Positions 28,075 to 37,438 of a stretch of 64,000 nt of DNA are shown here, one piece after another; the stretch's first letter is position 1; the number at the start of each line of letters is the position of its first letter. The stretch is from NCBI RefSeq assembly GCF_021729845.1, contig NZ_CP063397.1, positions 1,502,001 to 1,566,000 of the forward strand. Reading direction: 5' to 3'. Made by a program: the position numbers and the translations under genes. Source of the stretch: Rhizobium sp. SL42. Its GTDB lineage: Bacteria; Pseudomonadota; Alphaproteobacteria; Rhizobiales; Rhizobiaceae. The notes under the pieces are model-generated. The model was not told the origin of the DNA and did not search any database. It saw only the letters and a program-made list of their open reading frames with translations.

Positions 28075-28695
28075 TTAGTTCTTCGTCGACGAGGTAGTTG
28101 TGTTGTCGGCCGGCATGGTGGCCGGAGCCGTCGCACTTGCGTCTGCAGCCTGGTCATCAAGCGTCTTGAATTCAGGCGCGTTGCGCAAGCTTTCGGCGGT
28201 CTCGGTGGTGGTCAGGCGCACATCGCCTTCGGCGCCGTTCTCACCGGCTTCCCTGGTCAGCGTGATCTTGCTGAACGGAACGGCCACATCCTTTTCACCG
28301 ATGCCCAGGAAGCCGCCGACGCCGACCACGGCCGCGACGATGCCGCCATCCTTTTCGACCAGCAGGTCGTTGATGTCACCGATGCTCTGGTTGTCGCCGG
28401 TATAGATCGCCTGCCCCATGAAGTCGTTGGCGCTCATCTGCGATTCGCTCTGTGCGGTCAGATAGGTTTCGCCAGTGGCAGTGCCGGTCGTGGTCTGGGC
28501 AGTGGTGGCCGTCGTGCCGGTTGCATCGGTGCCGGTCGCGGCATCAGGAGCGATCGGGGCCGCCGCGGGCGGCGCGCCGGTCGTGCTTTCTGTGCCGGCT
28601 GCAGGCGCAGTGGCGTCCTGTGCGACGGCGAAAGGTGCAATGGCGGTGGAACCCAGCAGCATGGCCGCGGCGAATGTCTTGAAGGACTTGTTCAT
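28075..28695 (-). CDS. secreted PRC-barrel domain protein
   Basis: The 206-residue product begins with a clear signal peptide (MNKSFKTFAAAMLLGSTAIA ... AQD). A 70-residue Ala/Thr/Gly/Pro linker of low complexity follows. The PRC-barrel covers about residues 80-170 (LTAQSESQMSANDFMGQAIY; IGDINDLLVEKDGGIVAAVV; GIGEKDVAVPF), and the protein ends in another Ala/Thr/Ser-rich stretch. PRC-barrels of this exported type are common and abundant in rhizobia and often stress-linked, but no function is established for this one. Its transcript is closed by the hairpin at 28017-28041. Confidence 0.88.
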   Translation of the reverse strand: MNKSFKTFAAAMLLGSTAIAPFAVAQDATAPAAGTESTTGAPPAAAPIAPDAATGTDATGTTATTAQTTTGTATGETYLTAQSESQMSANDFMGQAIYTGDNQSIGDINDLLVEKDGGIVAAVVGVGGFLGIGEKDVAVPFSKITLTREAGENGAEGDVRLTTTETAESLRNAPEFKTLDDQAADASATAPATMPADNTTTSSTKN

Positions 28696-28863
28696 GATGG
28701 ACTACCTTTCCTCTGAGATCGTCTTCGACTGACGCCACCGTCCCGTTCGGGTTATTCAGGTTGCGTCGGTTCGAGAGGAAAATGCCCGGCAGGTCCGATC
28801 GTTCCCATTTTTTTCATCAGTTTATTTTGCCGGATGACGGGAACATTTGGGTCGTTGTTTGGT

Positions 28864-28891
28864 TTGCGGCGCCCCGCAGAAGGCGCCGCAA
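28864..28891 (-). terminator. hairpin after the SMP-30 family gene
   Basis: A perfect 10-bp stem (TTGCGGCGCC/GGCGCCGCAA) with an 8-nt loop lies 20 bp after the stop of the minus-strand SMP-30 gene. No long T run follows on that strand, so this is a likely but not textbook terminator. Confidence 0.5.
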
Positions 28892-28910
28892 GTCATTGTA
28901 ACACTTGAAG

Positions 28911-29792
28911 TCAGAGCTTGAAGCGCGGTTCCGCACGCCCCTGGACGGCAACGCCGAGCTCGAAGGTTGCTCCCGCCAGGGGATCGTTCTTCAACTCCTC
29001 GGCCGACAGTCCCTCGAAGCAGGACGTGACCGCCAGGCGATCGAATTTCGTACCAAAAAACGCCGGGCAGGTAACGCGGCGCGCCGGCATTTCGTAGCGC
29101 GCGATCTGGCGGCCATCCGGCGCATAGCGGTCAACGGCGCCGCCGTCCCAGTTCGCGTTCCAGATCGTCCCTTCAGCATCCACCACCGATCCGTCGATGA
29201 CGCCCGTCGTCCGTGCCGACTGGTCGATCAGAATGCTCGGCTCGCCGGTCGGCAGGCCCGTCGCCGGATCGACGCTGACGCGCATCAGGTGGTTGACCTT
29301 GGAATCGTTGAAATAGCCGATCGTCCCGTCCGGCGAGAAGCAGATCGAGTTCGGAATGCTGACGGCGTTGAACAGCTTCGTCACTGTTGTGCCGGCCACG
29401 TGATATATGGCGCCGGCGCCGGTTTCGGCCGTTCGGCTCATCGTGCCGATCCACAGCGCGCCACTGGGATGCATACGACCGTCATTCGAGCGGTTCTGCG
29501 TCTTGCCGGGTTCGATCTCCACATAGGGGTGAAGCGCGCCCGACGCCGCATCACGCAGGAAAAGCCCCTTGTCGGATGCAAGAAGGTGCTGCTTGTCGTT
29601 AATGACCGCAAACACGCTGCCGAGGAAAGGCAGGTCGTGCTTGGTGAAGGCTCCAGAGGCGATGTTGAGCTGGCAAAGGGTCTTGCCGAGAATGTCGAAC
29701 CACCAGAGGCAATCGGTCAGCGCGTCGTAACTTGGGCCTTCGCCCAATTCCAGCCGCTCTTCCGTGAGAACTTTACCTGTGAATGGTGTCAT
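28911..29792 (-). CDS. SMP-30/gluconolactonase/LRE family protein
   Basis: The protein is a six-bladed beta-propeller lactonase of 293 residues if started at MTPFTGKV (29792); an in-frame ATG at 29816 would add eight. The family motifs are present: LGEGPSYDALTDCLWWFDI with the metal-binding Glu, SNDGRMHPSGALWIGTMS, IPNSICFSPDG and GVIDGSVVDAEGTIWNA with the metal-binding Asp. Members hydrolyse sugar lactones or similar esters in the cytoplasm. The substrate cannot be fixed because no sugar-catabolic gene is adjacent. Confidence 0.9.
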   Translation of the reverse strand: MTPFTGKVLTEERLELGEGPSYDALTDCLWWFDILGKTLCQLNIASGAFTKHDLPFLGSVFAVINDKQHLLASDKGLFLRDAASGALHPYVEIEPGKTQNRSNDGRMHPSGALWIGTMSRTAETGAGAIYHVAGTTVTKLFNAVSIPNSICFSPDGTIGYFNDSKVNHLMRVSVDPATGLPTGEPSILIDQSARTTGVIDGSVVDAEGTIWNANWDGGAVDRYAPDGRQIARYEMPARRVTCPAFFGTKFDRLAVTSCFEGLSAEELKNDPLAGATFELGVAVQGRAEPRFKL

Positions 29793-30175
29793 TGAAATCA
29801 CTCTATCCTCCTGCATTGGTCGCCGCGACCTTTGCCGCTGCGCCCCTTTGTTTGACAGGGGTTTACGGTAAAATAAAGAGGTTGCTGGACGCGGAGTGGT
29901 TTACAAGTCTATTGTGTGACAACTTGGGAAACGGATTCGTTGGTGCTCGATATAAGACCCAACATGAGGTCGCGTTCTCGATAAATCCCGTGATCGCGTA
30001 CCAGCCAACAAGCCTGACGAGATGGTTTTGTATCGTGTTGTTGGGATTCGCACTTGATGACATTTTGCTGTGCCAATGGCTGTGAGACAGACCGGTACTG
30101 CCACGGATTGGGAATACCGCCTTGGAAAATGTGGATCGTCATGATGGCCGAACATATCGTGCAGAAAATGATGCC
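29793..30175. other. 383-bp intergenic region, AT-richer than its surroundings
   Basis: This stretch separates the start of the SMP-30 gene and the start of a LuxR-type regulator, so it must hold both promoters. A TTGACA hexamer is present at 29852-29857 on the plus strand, but I could not pair it with a convincing -10 at normal spacing. A 100-codon open frame crosses the region; it lacks a ribosome binding site and has poor codon bias, so I do not call it. I see no clear LuxR-type palindrome. Confidence 0.5.
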
Positions 30176-30913
30176 ATGACCACGAACGATACCCCCGACT
30201 CCAGCCGCATAGAGGCGCTGGTACTCGAGGTGAAAAGTTTCAAGACACAGTTCGACGTGTTTCGCTTCATGAAGCGGGCGACGGAGCAATATGGTTCTCG
30301 CGCGTTCATGGTTCTGAACATGCCGGGTGCGACGTCGCTGGATCTGTCCAGCAGTTCGATCATCACCAACTGGCCGTCGGACCTGCTGACCGAATTCGAT
30401 CAGGGGGCGCTTCTGGCCGGAAGCCCGGTCCTTGCCGTGCTGCGCCGCGCCTCCATACCCTTCACTTACGATATCGATGAGGTCGTAGCGCAGCGCGATC
30501 CGCGCAGTGCAGAACTTTCAAAGACGCTGTTTCATCGCTTCCGCATGAATCGCGGCGCCTATTTCCCGGTGCATGACGCAACGGGCGCGCGAGGGGCCGT
30601 TTCGTTCAGCGGCGAGCGCAAACCGTTCACGATGCGCGAGATGATGGAACTGAGCTATCTGGCAGTCCATGTCTTCAATCGGCTGGCCGAAATCCGCGAC
30701 ATGGACAGCCGCAACAGCGATATGCTGACTGAGCGGGAACTGGATTGCCTCAACTGGACGGCTGCCGGCAAGACCAGCGTCGAGATCGCCGAAATCCTGA
30801 CTTTGTCCGAGCACACCATCAATCACTACCTGAACCGTGCAACGAAGAAGCTCGATGCCGTCAACCGCACCCAGGCAGTCGCCAAGGCGCTCCGCCTCGG
30901 CTTGATTAAATAA
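30176..30913 (+). CDS. LuxR-family transcriptional regulator (autoinducer-domain type, solo)
   Basis: The 245-residue protein has a C-terminal GerE/LuxR helix-turn-helix (LTERELDCLNWTAAGKTSVE then EHTINHYLNRATKKLDA). The N-terminal 160 residues align in pattern with autoinducer-binding domains of rhizobial LuxR proteins (NWPSDLLTEFDQGALLAGSP...PFTYDIDEV). Ligand-site residues look altered: the DPV motif reads GSPV and the Trp of PFxW reads Tyr. No LuxI-type synthase gene is nearby, so it is a solo. I start it at MTTNDTPDSS (30176); the frame is open to 30122. Confidence 0.85.
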   Translation: MTTNDTPDSSRIEALVLEVKSFKTQFDVFRFMKRATEQYGSRAFMVLNMPGATSLDLSSSSIITNWPSDLLTEFDQGALLAGSPVLAVLRRASIPFTYDIDEVVAQRDPRSAELSKTLFHRFRMNRGAYFPVHDATGARGAVSFSGERKPFTMREMMELSYLAVHVFNRLAEIRDMDSRNSDMLTERELDCLNWTAAGKTSVEIAEILTLSEHTINHYLNRATKKLDAVNRTQAVAKALRLGLIK

Positions 30914-31090
30914 CTCTGACCTCTGTTGATTTTTTGTGCGGTCCGCGCGACCGGCGCCTAGATTGTTGGCAAGTGGGTCGCCGATTGGGGTTTTCTCCCG
31001 CAAGAAAACCGCCGGAAACGCCGATTCTCCTCCGGGTTCCAGTCTGGCACGCTTCCTGCTTTCTCTATTTCAGTCCAGAGGGGACGCTGC

Positions 31091-31135
31091 ATGGTACCCA
31101 GCCAAGGGTGCTGCAAGGACAAGCCGCCGCGGTGA
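31091..31135 (+). CDS. putative 14-residue leader peptide upstream of mrp
   Basis: A 15-codon ORF, MVPSQGCCKDKPPR plus stop, starts at 31091 with GAGGGG about 6-7 nt upstream, a better ribosome binding site than most genes of the window have. Its last five codons form the left arm of the hairpin described at 31116-31197, so ribosome position would decide whether that hairpin forms. This is the arrangement of translational attenuators. It is too short to call on codon statistics, and no product is known. Confidence 0.45.
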   Translation: MVPSQGCCKDKPPR

Positions 31136-31197
31136 ACATCGGTTCCTGCTGGCGGCTTTCCTGTTTCTAGGGCGCTGGCGTCTTTACCGGGCGCCCT
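31116..31197 (+). promoter_or_regulatory. structured leader RNA candidate (two hairpins) before mrp
   Basis: The first hairpin pairs AGGA-C-AAGCCGCC (31116-31128) with GGCGGCTT-TCCT (31151-31162): 12 bp with one bulged C, and a small inner stem GAAC/GTTC. The second pairs AGGGCGC (31169-31175) with GCGCCCT (31191-31197). The region is then C/T-rich with no classical T run. It lies in a 467-bp gap (30914-31380) between the LuxR gene and mrp; I see no other gene in that gap. An alphaproteobacterial leader family such as speF, serC or ybhL may already cover it. Confidence 0.5.
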
Positions 31198-31380
31198 TCC
31201 GTCTCGGGCCGGACTGACTTCCCCCTTGCTTCCATCTGGCTTTGTCCGCTCCTGTTGTCGTGGGGCGTTTTGTCTCCGCATTTGCGGTTGGCGAAGTCGC
31301 GCTCCTCTATTATCTACGCTGTCACGACACGCTAAGCTCTGACGCCAGAGCCTAGAAAATGAGCCAGGAAAGAGGACGTC

Positions 31381-32571
31381 ATGACCGAGTTGACCCGCGA
31401 GCAGGTTCTGGACGCATTGGGGCGCGTGCGCGGTCCCGATCTGGATCGCAGCATCGTCGAGCTGAAGATGGTGTCGGATGTCTTTATTTCCGACGGCAAG
31501 GTCTATTTCTCGATCACCGTACCGGCTGAGCAGGCCGAGGCGCTGGAGCCCTTGCGCCAGGCGGCGGAGCGCACTGTAAAGGCCATTCCGGGCGTCAAGG
31601 GTGTTCTGGCCAGCCTTACGGCAGAGCGCAAGCAAGGTGCGGCGCCAGCAGCCCGGCCGCAACCGCCAGCCGCCGCTGCCCGCGGTCACGATCACGGGCA
31701 TGATCATGGGCACAACCACGCACACACGCATGGACCAGGCCACGCCCAGCCGCAGCAGCAGCGCACAAAGGCCGGCGTGCCGGGCATCGAGGCGATCATT
31801 GCGGTTGCCTCCGGCAAGGGCGGCGTCGGAAAGTCGACCACAGCGGTCAATCTGGCGCTTGGCCTCAAGGCCAATGGCTTGCGCGTCGGCATTCTCGACG
31901 CCGATGTCTACGGTCCTTCCATGCCGCGCCTCCTCGGCATTACCGGACGTCCGCAGCAGATCGAAAACCGCATCATCGTGCCGATGGAGAACTACGGCAT
32001 CAAGGTGATGTCGATGGGTTTCCTCGTCGACGAGGGCACCGCGATGATCTGGCGCGGGCCGATGGTCCAGTCGGCGCTGATGCAGATGTTGCGCGAAGTC
32101 GCCTGGGGTGACCTTGATGTCCTGGTCGTCGACATGCCGCCAGGCACGGGCGATGCCCAGCTGACCATGGCCCAGCAGGTCCCGCTTTCCGGTGCCGTCA
32201 TCGTCTCGACCCCGCAGGATCTCGCCCTGATCGATGCGCGCAAGGGGCTGAACATGTTCAATAAGGTCGAGGTGCCGGTGCTCGGCATCGTCGAGAACAT
32301 GAGCTATTTCATCGCGCCCGACACCGGCAATCGCTACGATATCTTCGGTCATGGCGGCGCCCGTGCCGAAGCCGAGAAGATCGGCGTACCCTTCCTGGGC
32401 GAAGTGCCGCTGACGATCTCGATCCGCGAAACGTCGGATGCCGGAACCCCGGTCGTCGTTTCCGATCCCGAAGGTCCGCAAGCGGCCGTCTACCGCGAGA
32501 TCGCCGGGAAGGTCTGGACAGAGGTCAAGGCGCGCTCGGGCCGTGCCGCACCGGCCATCGTCTTTGAATAG
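31381..32571 (+). CDS. mrp: Mrp/NBP35 family ATP-binding protein (iron-sulphur carrier ApbC-like)
   Basis: Mrp/ApbC proteins carry Fe-S clusters to apoproteins. The N-terminal MIP18-like domain (residues 1-85) is followed by an Ala/Pro linker with nine His in the stretch HDHGHDHGHNHAHTHGPGH (about residues 102-120). The P-loop ATPase domain has the deviant Walker A GKGGVGKST (about residue 145) and MPPGTGDAQL. The CxxC that bridges the cluster in E. coli Mrp (NMSxxxCxxCG) is replaced by A-P-D-T at residues 312-315, in NMSYFIAPDTGNRY. AAGAGGA precedes the ATG at 31381. Length is 396. Confidence 0.92.
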   Translation: MTELTREQVLDALGRVRGPDLDRSIVELKMVSDVFISDGKVYFSITVPAEQAEALEPLRQAAERTVKAIPGVKGVLASLTAERKQGAAPAARPQPPAAAARGHDHGHDHGHNHAHTHGPGHAQPQQQRTKAGVPGIEAIIAVASGKGGVGKSTTAVNLALGLKANGLRVGILDADVYGPSMPRLLGITGRPQQIENRIIVPMENYGIKVMSMGFLVDEGTAMIWRGPMVQSALMQMLREVAWGDLDVLVVDMPPGTGDAQLTMAQQVPLSGAVIVSTPQDLALIDARKGLNMFNKVEVPVLGIVENMSYFIAPDTGNRYDIFGHGGARAEAEKIGVPFLGEVPLTISIRETSDAGTPVVVSDPEGPQAAVYREIAGKVWTEVKARSGRAAPAIVFE

Positions 32572-32792
32572 CGCCATACCGGCAGGAGTGCGCCCTCTGT
32601 TTTGAACGGGTTTCGAGGCGGTTTCGGATGTTATTTTCGGGCATCTGAAAGCCGCTGTCGGGCGCATTCCGGAAAAGAGCAGTGTTCGGGACAGAATACT
32701 GCGGTGCAAAATTCGACTTGCCTTTTTCTTGCCATTTGTGTTTGGGTCCGGGCAATTTGCCACTCGCGGGTAGCCATGAAGGTAACTTTGTC

Positions 32793-33770
32793 TTGATCCG
32801 GGCCTATAGAACTGACGGCAGCGCGGAGGTGATCGGCCCGGATGACGCCACAGGTGACTTCGACGCGTCGATCATCTGGCTGGACCTGATAAGCCCCACG
32901 AAGGAAGAAGAGCAGCAGGTCGAAAAAAGGCTCGGTATTCCGCTGCCGACCCCTGAGGAACTGAAGGATATCGAGCCTTCAAGTCGTCTCTATGTCGAGA
33001 ACGGCGGTGTCTACATGACCGCCTCGCTGATCTACAAGGTCGAGACGGATCTGGCGCGGCTGACCGATGTGGCGTTCATCCTGCATGGCAACCGCCTCAT
33101 CACCATCCGCTACGCAGAGCCGAAATCCTTCGCGCTCTTCAGCGCCAGCCTCTTGCGTGCCACCGAACAGTGCCCGACCGGGACCGTTCTGCTCGGGCGC
33201 CTGCTCGAGACGGTGGTGGACCGGACGGCCGAAGTGCTGGAAATCCTCGCGACGCGCCTGGATGCGCTATCCATTTCCGTCTTTGTCGATCGCAAGGCTG
33301 CCAAGCGCCGCCCGCCGCGCTTTCTGGAAGACAAGCTGCTCGATATCGCCAGTCACCACCAACTGGTGAGCAAGGCACGTGACAGCCTCATCTCCCTGTC
33401 ACGTCTGGTTACATTCCTGCAGTCTCAGCAGGTCGTGCGGCGTGAGGAGGAGGCGGCCGAACTCTGTCTGGTCGTGGCGCGCGACGTCCAGTCGCTCGCC
33501 GAGCATGCGGCTTTCGTCAGCAACAACATTACCTTCATGCTGGATGCCTCGCTCGGCCTGATCAATGTCGAACAGAACGCCATCATCAAGATCTTCTCGA
33601 TTGCCTCGGTGGTCTTCCTGCCACCGACTTTGGTCGCCTCGATATACGGCATGAATTTTCACTTCATGCCGGAACTGGACTGGAACTATGGCTACGCATT
33701 GGCGCTTTTCGGCATGCTGATCTCCGCCGTCATTCCGTTTCTTTTCTTCCGCTGGAAAGGCTGGCTCTGA
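32793..33770 (+). CDS. corA: CorA family magnesium/divalent cation transporter
   Basis: CorA forms a pentameric Mg2+ channel in the inner membrane. The long soluble domain is followed by the two C-terminal membrane helices and the signature GMN between them ([12 protein letters not shown]). I place the start at a TTG (32793, [10 protein letters not shown]) with AAGG about 10 nt upstream, giving 325 residues as in other CorA proteins. The open frame continues upstream to an ATG at 32682, but that extension is Cys/Pro-rich and unlike the family. The kup ribosome binding site overlaps its stop, so both cation transporters are probably co-transcribed. Confidence 0.9.
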   Translation: MIRAYRTDGSAEVIGPDDATGDFDASIIWLDLISPTKEEEQQVEKRLGIPLPTPEELKDIEPSSRLYVENGGVYMTASLIYKVETDLARLTDVAFILHGNRLITIRYAEPKSFALFSASLLRATEQCPTGTVLLGRLLETVVDRTAEVLEILATRLDALSISVFVDRKAAKRRPPRFLEDKLLDIASHHQLVSKARDSLISLSRLVTFLQSQQVVRREEEAAELCLVVARDVQSLAEHAAFVSNNITFMLDASLGLINVEQNAIIKIFSIASVVFLPPTLVASIYGMNFHFMPELDWNYGYALALFGMLISAVIPFLFFRWKGWL

Positions 33771-33786
33771 AGGAGCCCGACATCTT

Positions 33787-35688
33787 ATGGAACACGACAA
33801 ACATCATGCGTCAGCAGCTCACAAGGGTCCGCGGGGGATGTTTTTCCTTGCGCTCGGTTCCGTCGGCGTCGTCTATGGCGATATCGGCACCAGCCCGCTC
33901 TATGCGTTTCGTGAAGCGCTGAAGCCGATCAGCGAAGGTGGCGTCACCCGCATGGAGATCATCGGTCTGATTTCGCTGATGATCTGGGCGCTGACCATCA
34001 TTGTCACGATCAAATATGTGTTGTTCCTTCTGCGCGCCGACAATGATGGCGAGGGCGGAACCCTGTCGCTGCTCGCATTGCTGTCGAAGACCGCCAATGG
34101 CCACGGGCCGATCCTGATGGTGCTTGGTCTGATCGGGGCGGCACTTTTCCTCGGCGATTCCATGATTACTCCGGCGCTTTCGGTGCTGTCGGCGGTCGAG
34201 GGGCTGAAACTCGTGGCGCCGGACCTGTCGGACTATATTGTGCCGATTTCGGTCGCGATCCTGATCGGCGTCTTTGCCGTGCAATCGCATGGCACCGCGG
34301 CCGTTGCCCGTTTCTTCGGCCCGATCACCGCACTCTGGTTTCTGGTCATGGCGGCCGGCGGCGTCAATCACATCTTCGACGACCTCGGCATTCTCTCGGC
34401 CTTCAATCCCTGGCATGCCGCCAGTTTCATGCTGCGTGAAGGCTTCCTCGGCATTGTCGTCCTCGGCGCCGTCTTCCTCACCGTAACCGGTGCGGAAGCG
34501 CTGTATGCCGACCTCGGCCATTTTGGCCGCAAGCCCATTCAGTGGGCCTGGTTCGTGCTGGTCTTTCCGTCGCTGGTGCTCAACTATCTCGGGCAGGGCG
34601 CGCTGGTGCTGCATAATCCCGCTGCCATGGAAAACCCGTTCTACCTGATGTTTCCGCAATGGGCGCTGTTGCCGGTCGTCATTCTGGCGACCTTCGCAAC
34701 CATCATTGCCAGCCAGGCCGTGATCACCGGCGCCTTCTCATTGGTGCGCCAGGCGATCCATCTCGGCTTCCTGCCGCGCATGCAGATCCTGTTTACCTCG
34801 GAAACCCATACCGGCCAGATCTATCTTCCCTCGGTCAACGCCCTGCTGCTGGTTGGCGTTCTGGCGCTGGTGCTCTTGTTTGAAAGCTCCGAGGCCTTGG
34901 CCACCGCCTATGGCATCTCGGTCACCGGTGCCATGGTCGTCACCACGATCATGGCCTTCGAATTTGTCCGCAAGCGCTGGAACTGGAGCCTGACCACTGC
35001 CGTGGCTGCGCTGTTGCCGCTCCTGGCGCTGGAAATGGTGTTTCTCGGCGCAAACCTCTTAAAGATCCACGATGGCGGCTATATCCCAGTCCTCTTTGCC
35101 GGCGTCTTCACGGTCATCATGTGGACCTGGCGTCGTGGCAACGGCATCCTGTTTGCCAAGACCCGCCATACGGATGTGCCGCTCGCGCCGTTCATCGCCT
35201 CCATCGAGCGCAAGAGCGACCATGCACCGGCGAGCGTTCCGGGTACCGCGATCTTCCTGACCAGCGATGCCGAAACGGCGCCCGCCGCGCTTCTGCACAA
35301 TCTCAAGCACAACCATGTTCTCCACGAACGCAACATCATCCTGACGATAAAGACGATCGGGCGGCCACGCGCCACCGCCGACGAGCGATTTGTCATCGAG
35401 CCTTTGTCAGAACGTTTTTCCCGCGTCGAGATCCGGTTCGGCTTCATGGAGAACCAGAATGTCTCCAAGGCCCTGGCCAACCTGCGCCGCTGCGGATTGA
35501 AATTCGACATCATGTCGACCTCGTTCTATCTCGGCCGGCGCAAGCTGGTGCCGGATGCCAAATCCGGCATGCCCTACTGGCAGGACCGGCTCTATATCTC
35601 GCTTGCCAACGCGGCAGCCGACCCGTCGGACTATTTCCGCCTGCCAGCCAATCGCGTGGTCGAACTGGGCTCGCACGTCATCATCTGA
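33787..35688 (+). CDS. kup: Kup system potassium uptake protein
   Basis: Kup is a K+/H+ symporter with about 12 membrane helices. The first helix region [19 protein letters not shown] and the later [18 protein letters not shown] are diagnostic of the KUP/HAK/KT family. A soluble C-terminal domain begins at about residue 450. AAGGAG sits about 10 nt before the ATG at 33787, right after corA. Length 633 is standard. The strong hairpin at 35713-35740 probably ends the corA-kup transcript. Confidence 0.96.
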   Translation: MEHDKHHASAAHKGPRGMFFLALGSVGVVYGDIGTSPLYAFREALKPISEGGVTRMEIIGLISLMIWALTIIVTIKYVLFLLRADNDGEGGTLSLLALLSKTANGHGPILMVLGLIGAALFLGDSMITPALSVLSAVEGLKLVAPDLSDYIVPISVAILIGVFAVQSHGTAAVARFFGPITALWFLVMAAGGVNHIFDDLGILSAFNPWHAASFMLREGFLGIVVLGAVFLTVTGAEALYADLGHFGRKPIQWAWFVLVFPSLVLNYLGQGALVLHNPAAMENPFYLMFPQWALLPVVILATFATIIASQAVITGAFSLVRQAIHLGFLPRMQILFTSETHTGQIYLPSVNALLLVGVLALVLLFESSEALATAYGISVTGAMVVTTIMAFEFVRKRWNWSLTTAVAALLPLLALEMVFLGANLLKIHDGGYIPVLFAGVFTVIMWTWRRGNGILFAKTRHTDVPLAPFIASIERKSDHAPASVPGTAIFLTSDAETAPAALLHNLKHNHVLHERNIILTIKTIGRPRATADERFVIEPLSERFSRVEIRFGFMENQNVSKALANLRRCGLKFDIMSTSFYLGRRKLVPDAKSGMPYWQDRLYISLANAAADPSDYFRLPANRVVELGSHVII

Positions 35689-35712
35689 CGCAGATGCCGG
35701 AAAATGCATTCG

Positions 35713-35740
35713 AGGGCCACCGGATGATCCCGGTGGCCCT
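35713..35740 (+). terminator. hairpin terminator after kup
   Basis: A perfect 11-bp GC-rich stem (AGGGCCACCGG/CCGGTGGCCCT) with a 6-nt loop lies 25 bp after the kup stop. Only TTC follows rather than a T run, so it may need another factor. Confidence 0.55.
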
Positions 35741-35838
35741 TCGCGTTGGTGCGGCCCGCTTTCACGCCGTATTGCAGCCGGCGTTAACCATGCATCAAGG
35801 TTAATGAGAGATGTTTTTCTAATGTATCTCGCGTCCTT

Positions 35839-37035
35839 GTGCTGGAGTTCGGTTTGCGTTCCTCATTTCGCCCGTCCAAGAAGGTCCTCTCCCGGCTGGA
35901 GATGTGGACCTCGCCTCTGCTCTTCGGCCTCGTCTCCTGGCTCGCCTTCCCGACAATTGCAGCCCAAGCGGATCTGGCCGGCCTTTTGGCCGGCAGCGAC
36001 CGCGGCGCCAGCAATTGGCGTATGGTTCTGACCGCATCGCCGGCAGGTTCAATCCATCAGGCAGAGTTGGCATTTTCTGCCGACGAAACATCGTCGGCCC
36101 TGTCCAATGACACCGGCCTTGTGCTGCCCGACGGCCGCCGCATCGCCTTTGACGGCGGCAAGCAGGCCGCCGATCCGCTGCCGGATGAAATGCGCGTCAC
36201 CCGAGACCTGAAGAAGGGCAGGGTGATTGCCGTCGAGCAGATGCTGCCACCGCGTGCCTTTTCGGCGGGATCGATCCTGAAGCGCACCAGTTCGCTGCTC
36301 GACCCAAGGGATCGCGCGACCGAACGCACAGCCTTTGCTCGGGAGAAAACCGAGACGAAGCCGGTCGAATTGGCGAGCTTCTATTTCAAGCGCAAGGAGC
36401 AGCCGGTCGATCCGGCGCTGCCGGCCATGCTTGCCGGATTGGTGACCAACCGAAACCCGGACGTTCTGGCCACCGCCTACGCGCCGCCCGCACCGGATTA
36501 CGCCAGTGTCTCGCCCTTTGATGCGATCCTGACGGAAAAGCAGACGGCGCGCGGCCGCTTCATGCCCGAGATCGGCCCGCAGGATCATGCCTGGGCTGCA
36601 ACCGCTTTGCCGGCCGGCGTATTTTCCGACAAGGAACAGAAATGCCTCGCCGAGGGCATCTATTTCGAAGCCCGAGGCGAATCGGTGAAGGGGCAGGCGG
36701 CGGTCGCCCAGGTCATCCTCAACCGGGTACGCAATCCGCATTATCCATCAACGATCTGTGGTGTCGTCTATCAGAACGAGGATTGGCGCAACCGCTGCCA
36801 GTTTTCCTTCGCCTGCGACCGTATCCCCGACCGCGTGACATCGCCGTCCCATTGGCGCATCGCCAAGGAGATTGCCATGGCGGTCACCGCCGGCAAGATC
36901 TGGTTCAAGGAGGTGGGATCCGCCACCCACTATCACGCGACCTATGTGAAGCCGGATTGGGGTCCGACGATGAAGCGGGTTGACACGATCGGCAAGCACA
37001 TCTTCTACCGCACCTATGGCGGTGGCTGGAGCTGA
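35839..37035 (+). CDS. SleB-family cell wall hydrolase
   Basis: The catalytic SleB/Hydrolase_2 domain is at residues about 265-395: EQKCLAEGIYFEARGESVKG with the catalytic Glu, QAAVAQVILNRVRN and GVVYQNEDWRNRCQFSFAC. Enzymes of this family cut the glycan strands of peptidoglycan as lytic transglycosylases. An N-terminal hydrophobic segment (TSPLLFGLVSWLAFPTIA) should send it to the envelope. Residues 60-260 are poorly conserved and Ala/Arg/Asp-rich. The start is a GTG at 35839; a later ATG (residue 22) would still include the hydrophobic segment. Length is 398. Confidence 0.87.
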   Translation: MLEFGLRSSFRPSKKVLSRLEMWTSPLLFGLVSWLAFPTIAAQADLAGLLAGSDRGASNWRMVLTASPAGSIHQAELAFSADETSSALSNDTGLVLPDGRRIAFDGGKQAADPLPDEMRVTRDLKKGRVIAVEQMLPPRAFSAGSILKRTSSLLDPRDRATERTAFAREKTETKPVELASFYFKRKEQPVDPALPAMLAGLVTNRNPDVLATAYAPPAPDYASVSPFDAILTEKQTARGRFMPEIGPQDHAWAATALPAGVFSDKEQKCLAEGIYFEARGESVKGQAAVAQVILNRVRNPHYPSTICGVVYQNEDWRNRCQFSFACDRIPDRVTSPSHWRIAKEIAMAVTAGKIWFKEVGSATHYHATYVKPDWGPTMKRVDTIGKHIFYRTYGGGWS

Positions 37036-37438
37036 CACGCCAGCATCTGCGCGAAGGCGGGCGCCCTTTCAGGATTGCGGCGGCATTTTCGGACTTTGAC
37101 GCCGGCCGAACATGATTTCGTTTTCCGCTGACTTGCTTGTGCCGCAATGTGGCATGGCGCGGCATCGATTATGGCAGATTCTCTCCTTCCATCGCGACCA
37201 AGTGACACGATTTGGCGTCTGTCATGTGAGTTGAATCGGCAATATTTATCTAACCATCTGAATTTTATGGGTTAATTTGTCGTGAAACTTGGCCCCCATA
37301 TGCCTTGACTATGCAGGTCCTCAAAATTATGGTGCGGCCGACTTCAAAGCGGGCCAGAAGGGTTTCTATCCTGCCGTTTCTGCATTCAAATCGGGTGTAT
37401 TGTGCCCTGTGAGATACGGATTGGGACGGGAGGAAGCC
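37036..37438. other. 403-bp intergenic region before the atp operon
   Basis: No coding pattern is seen. The right half is clearly AT-richer than the genes on either side, and must hold the promoter of the F0 ATP synthase operon. Several open frames cross it only by chance. Confidence 0.5.
37306..37333 (+). promoter_or_regulatory. candidate promoter of the atpI operon
   Basis: TTGACT and TATGGT are spaced 16 bp apart, about 105 bp before the atpI start. This fits housekeeping sigma consensus moderately well, but the -10 hexamer is weak and no start site is known. Confidence 0.35.

Noticed and set aside
29783..30085. 100-codon ORF between the SMP-30 and LuxR genes
   Set aside because: No ribosome binding site, codon use unlike the genome, and position over two promoters.
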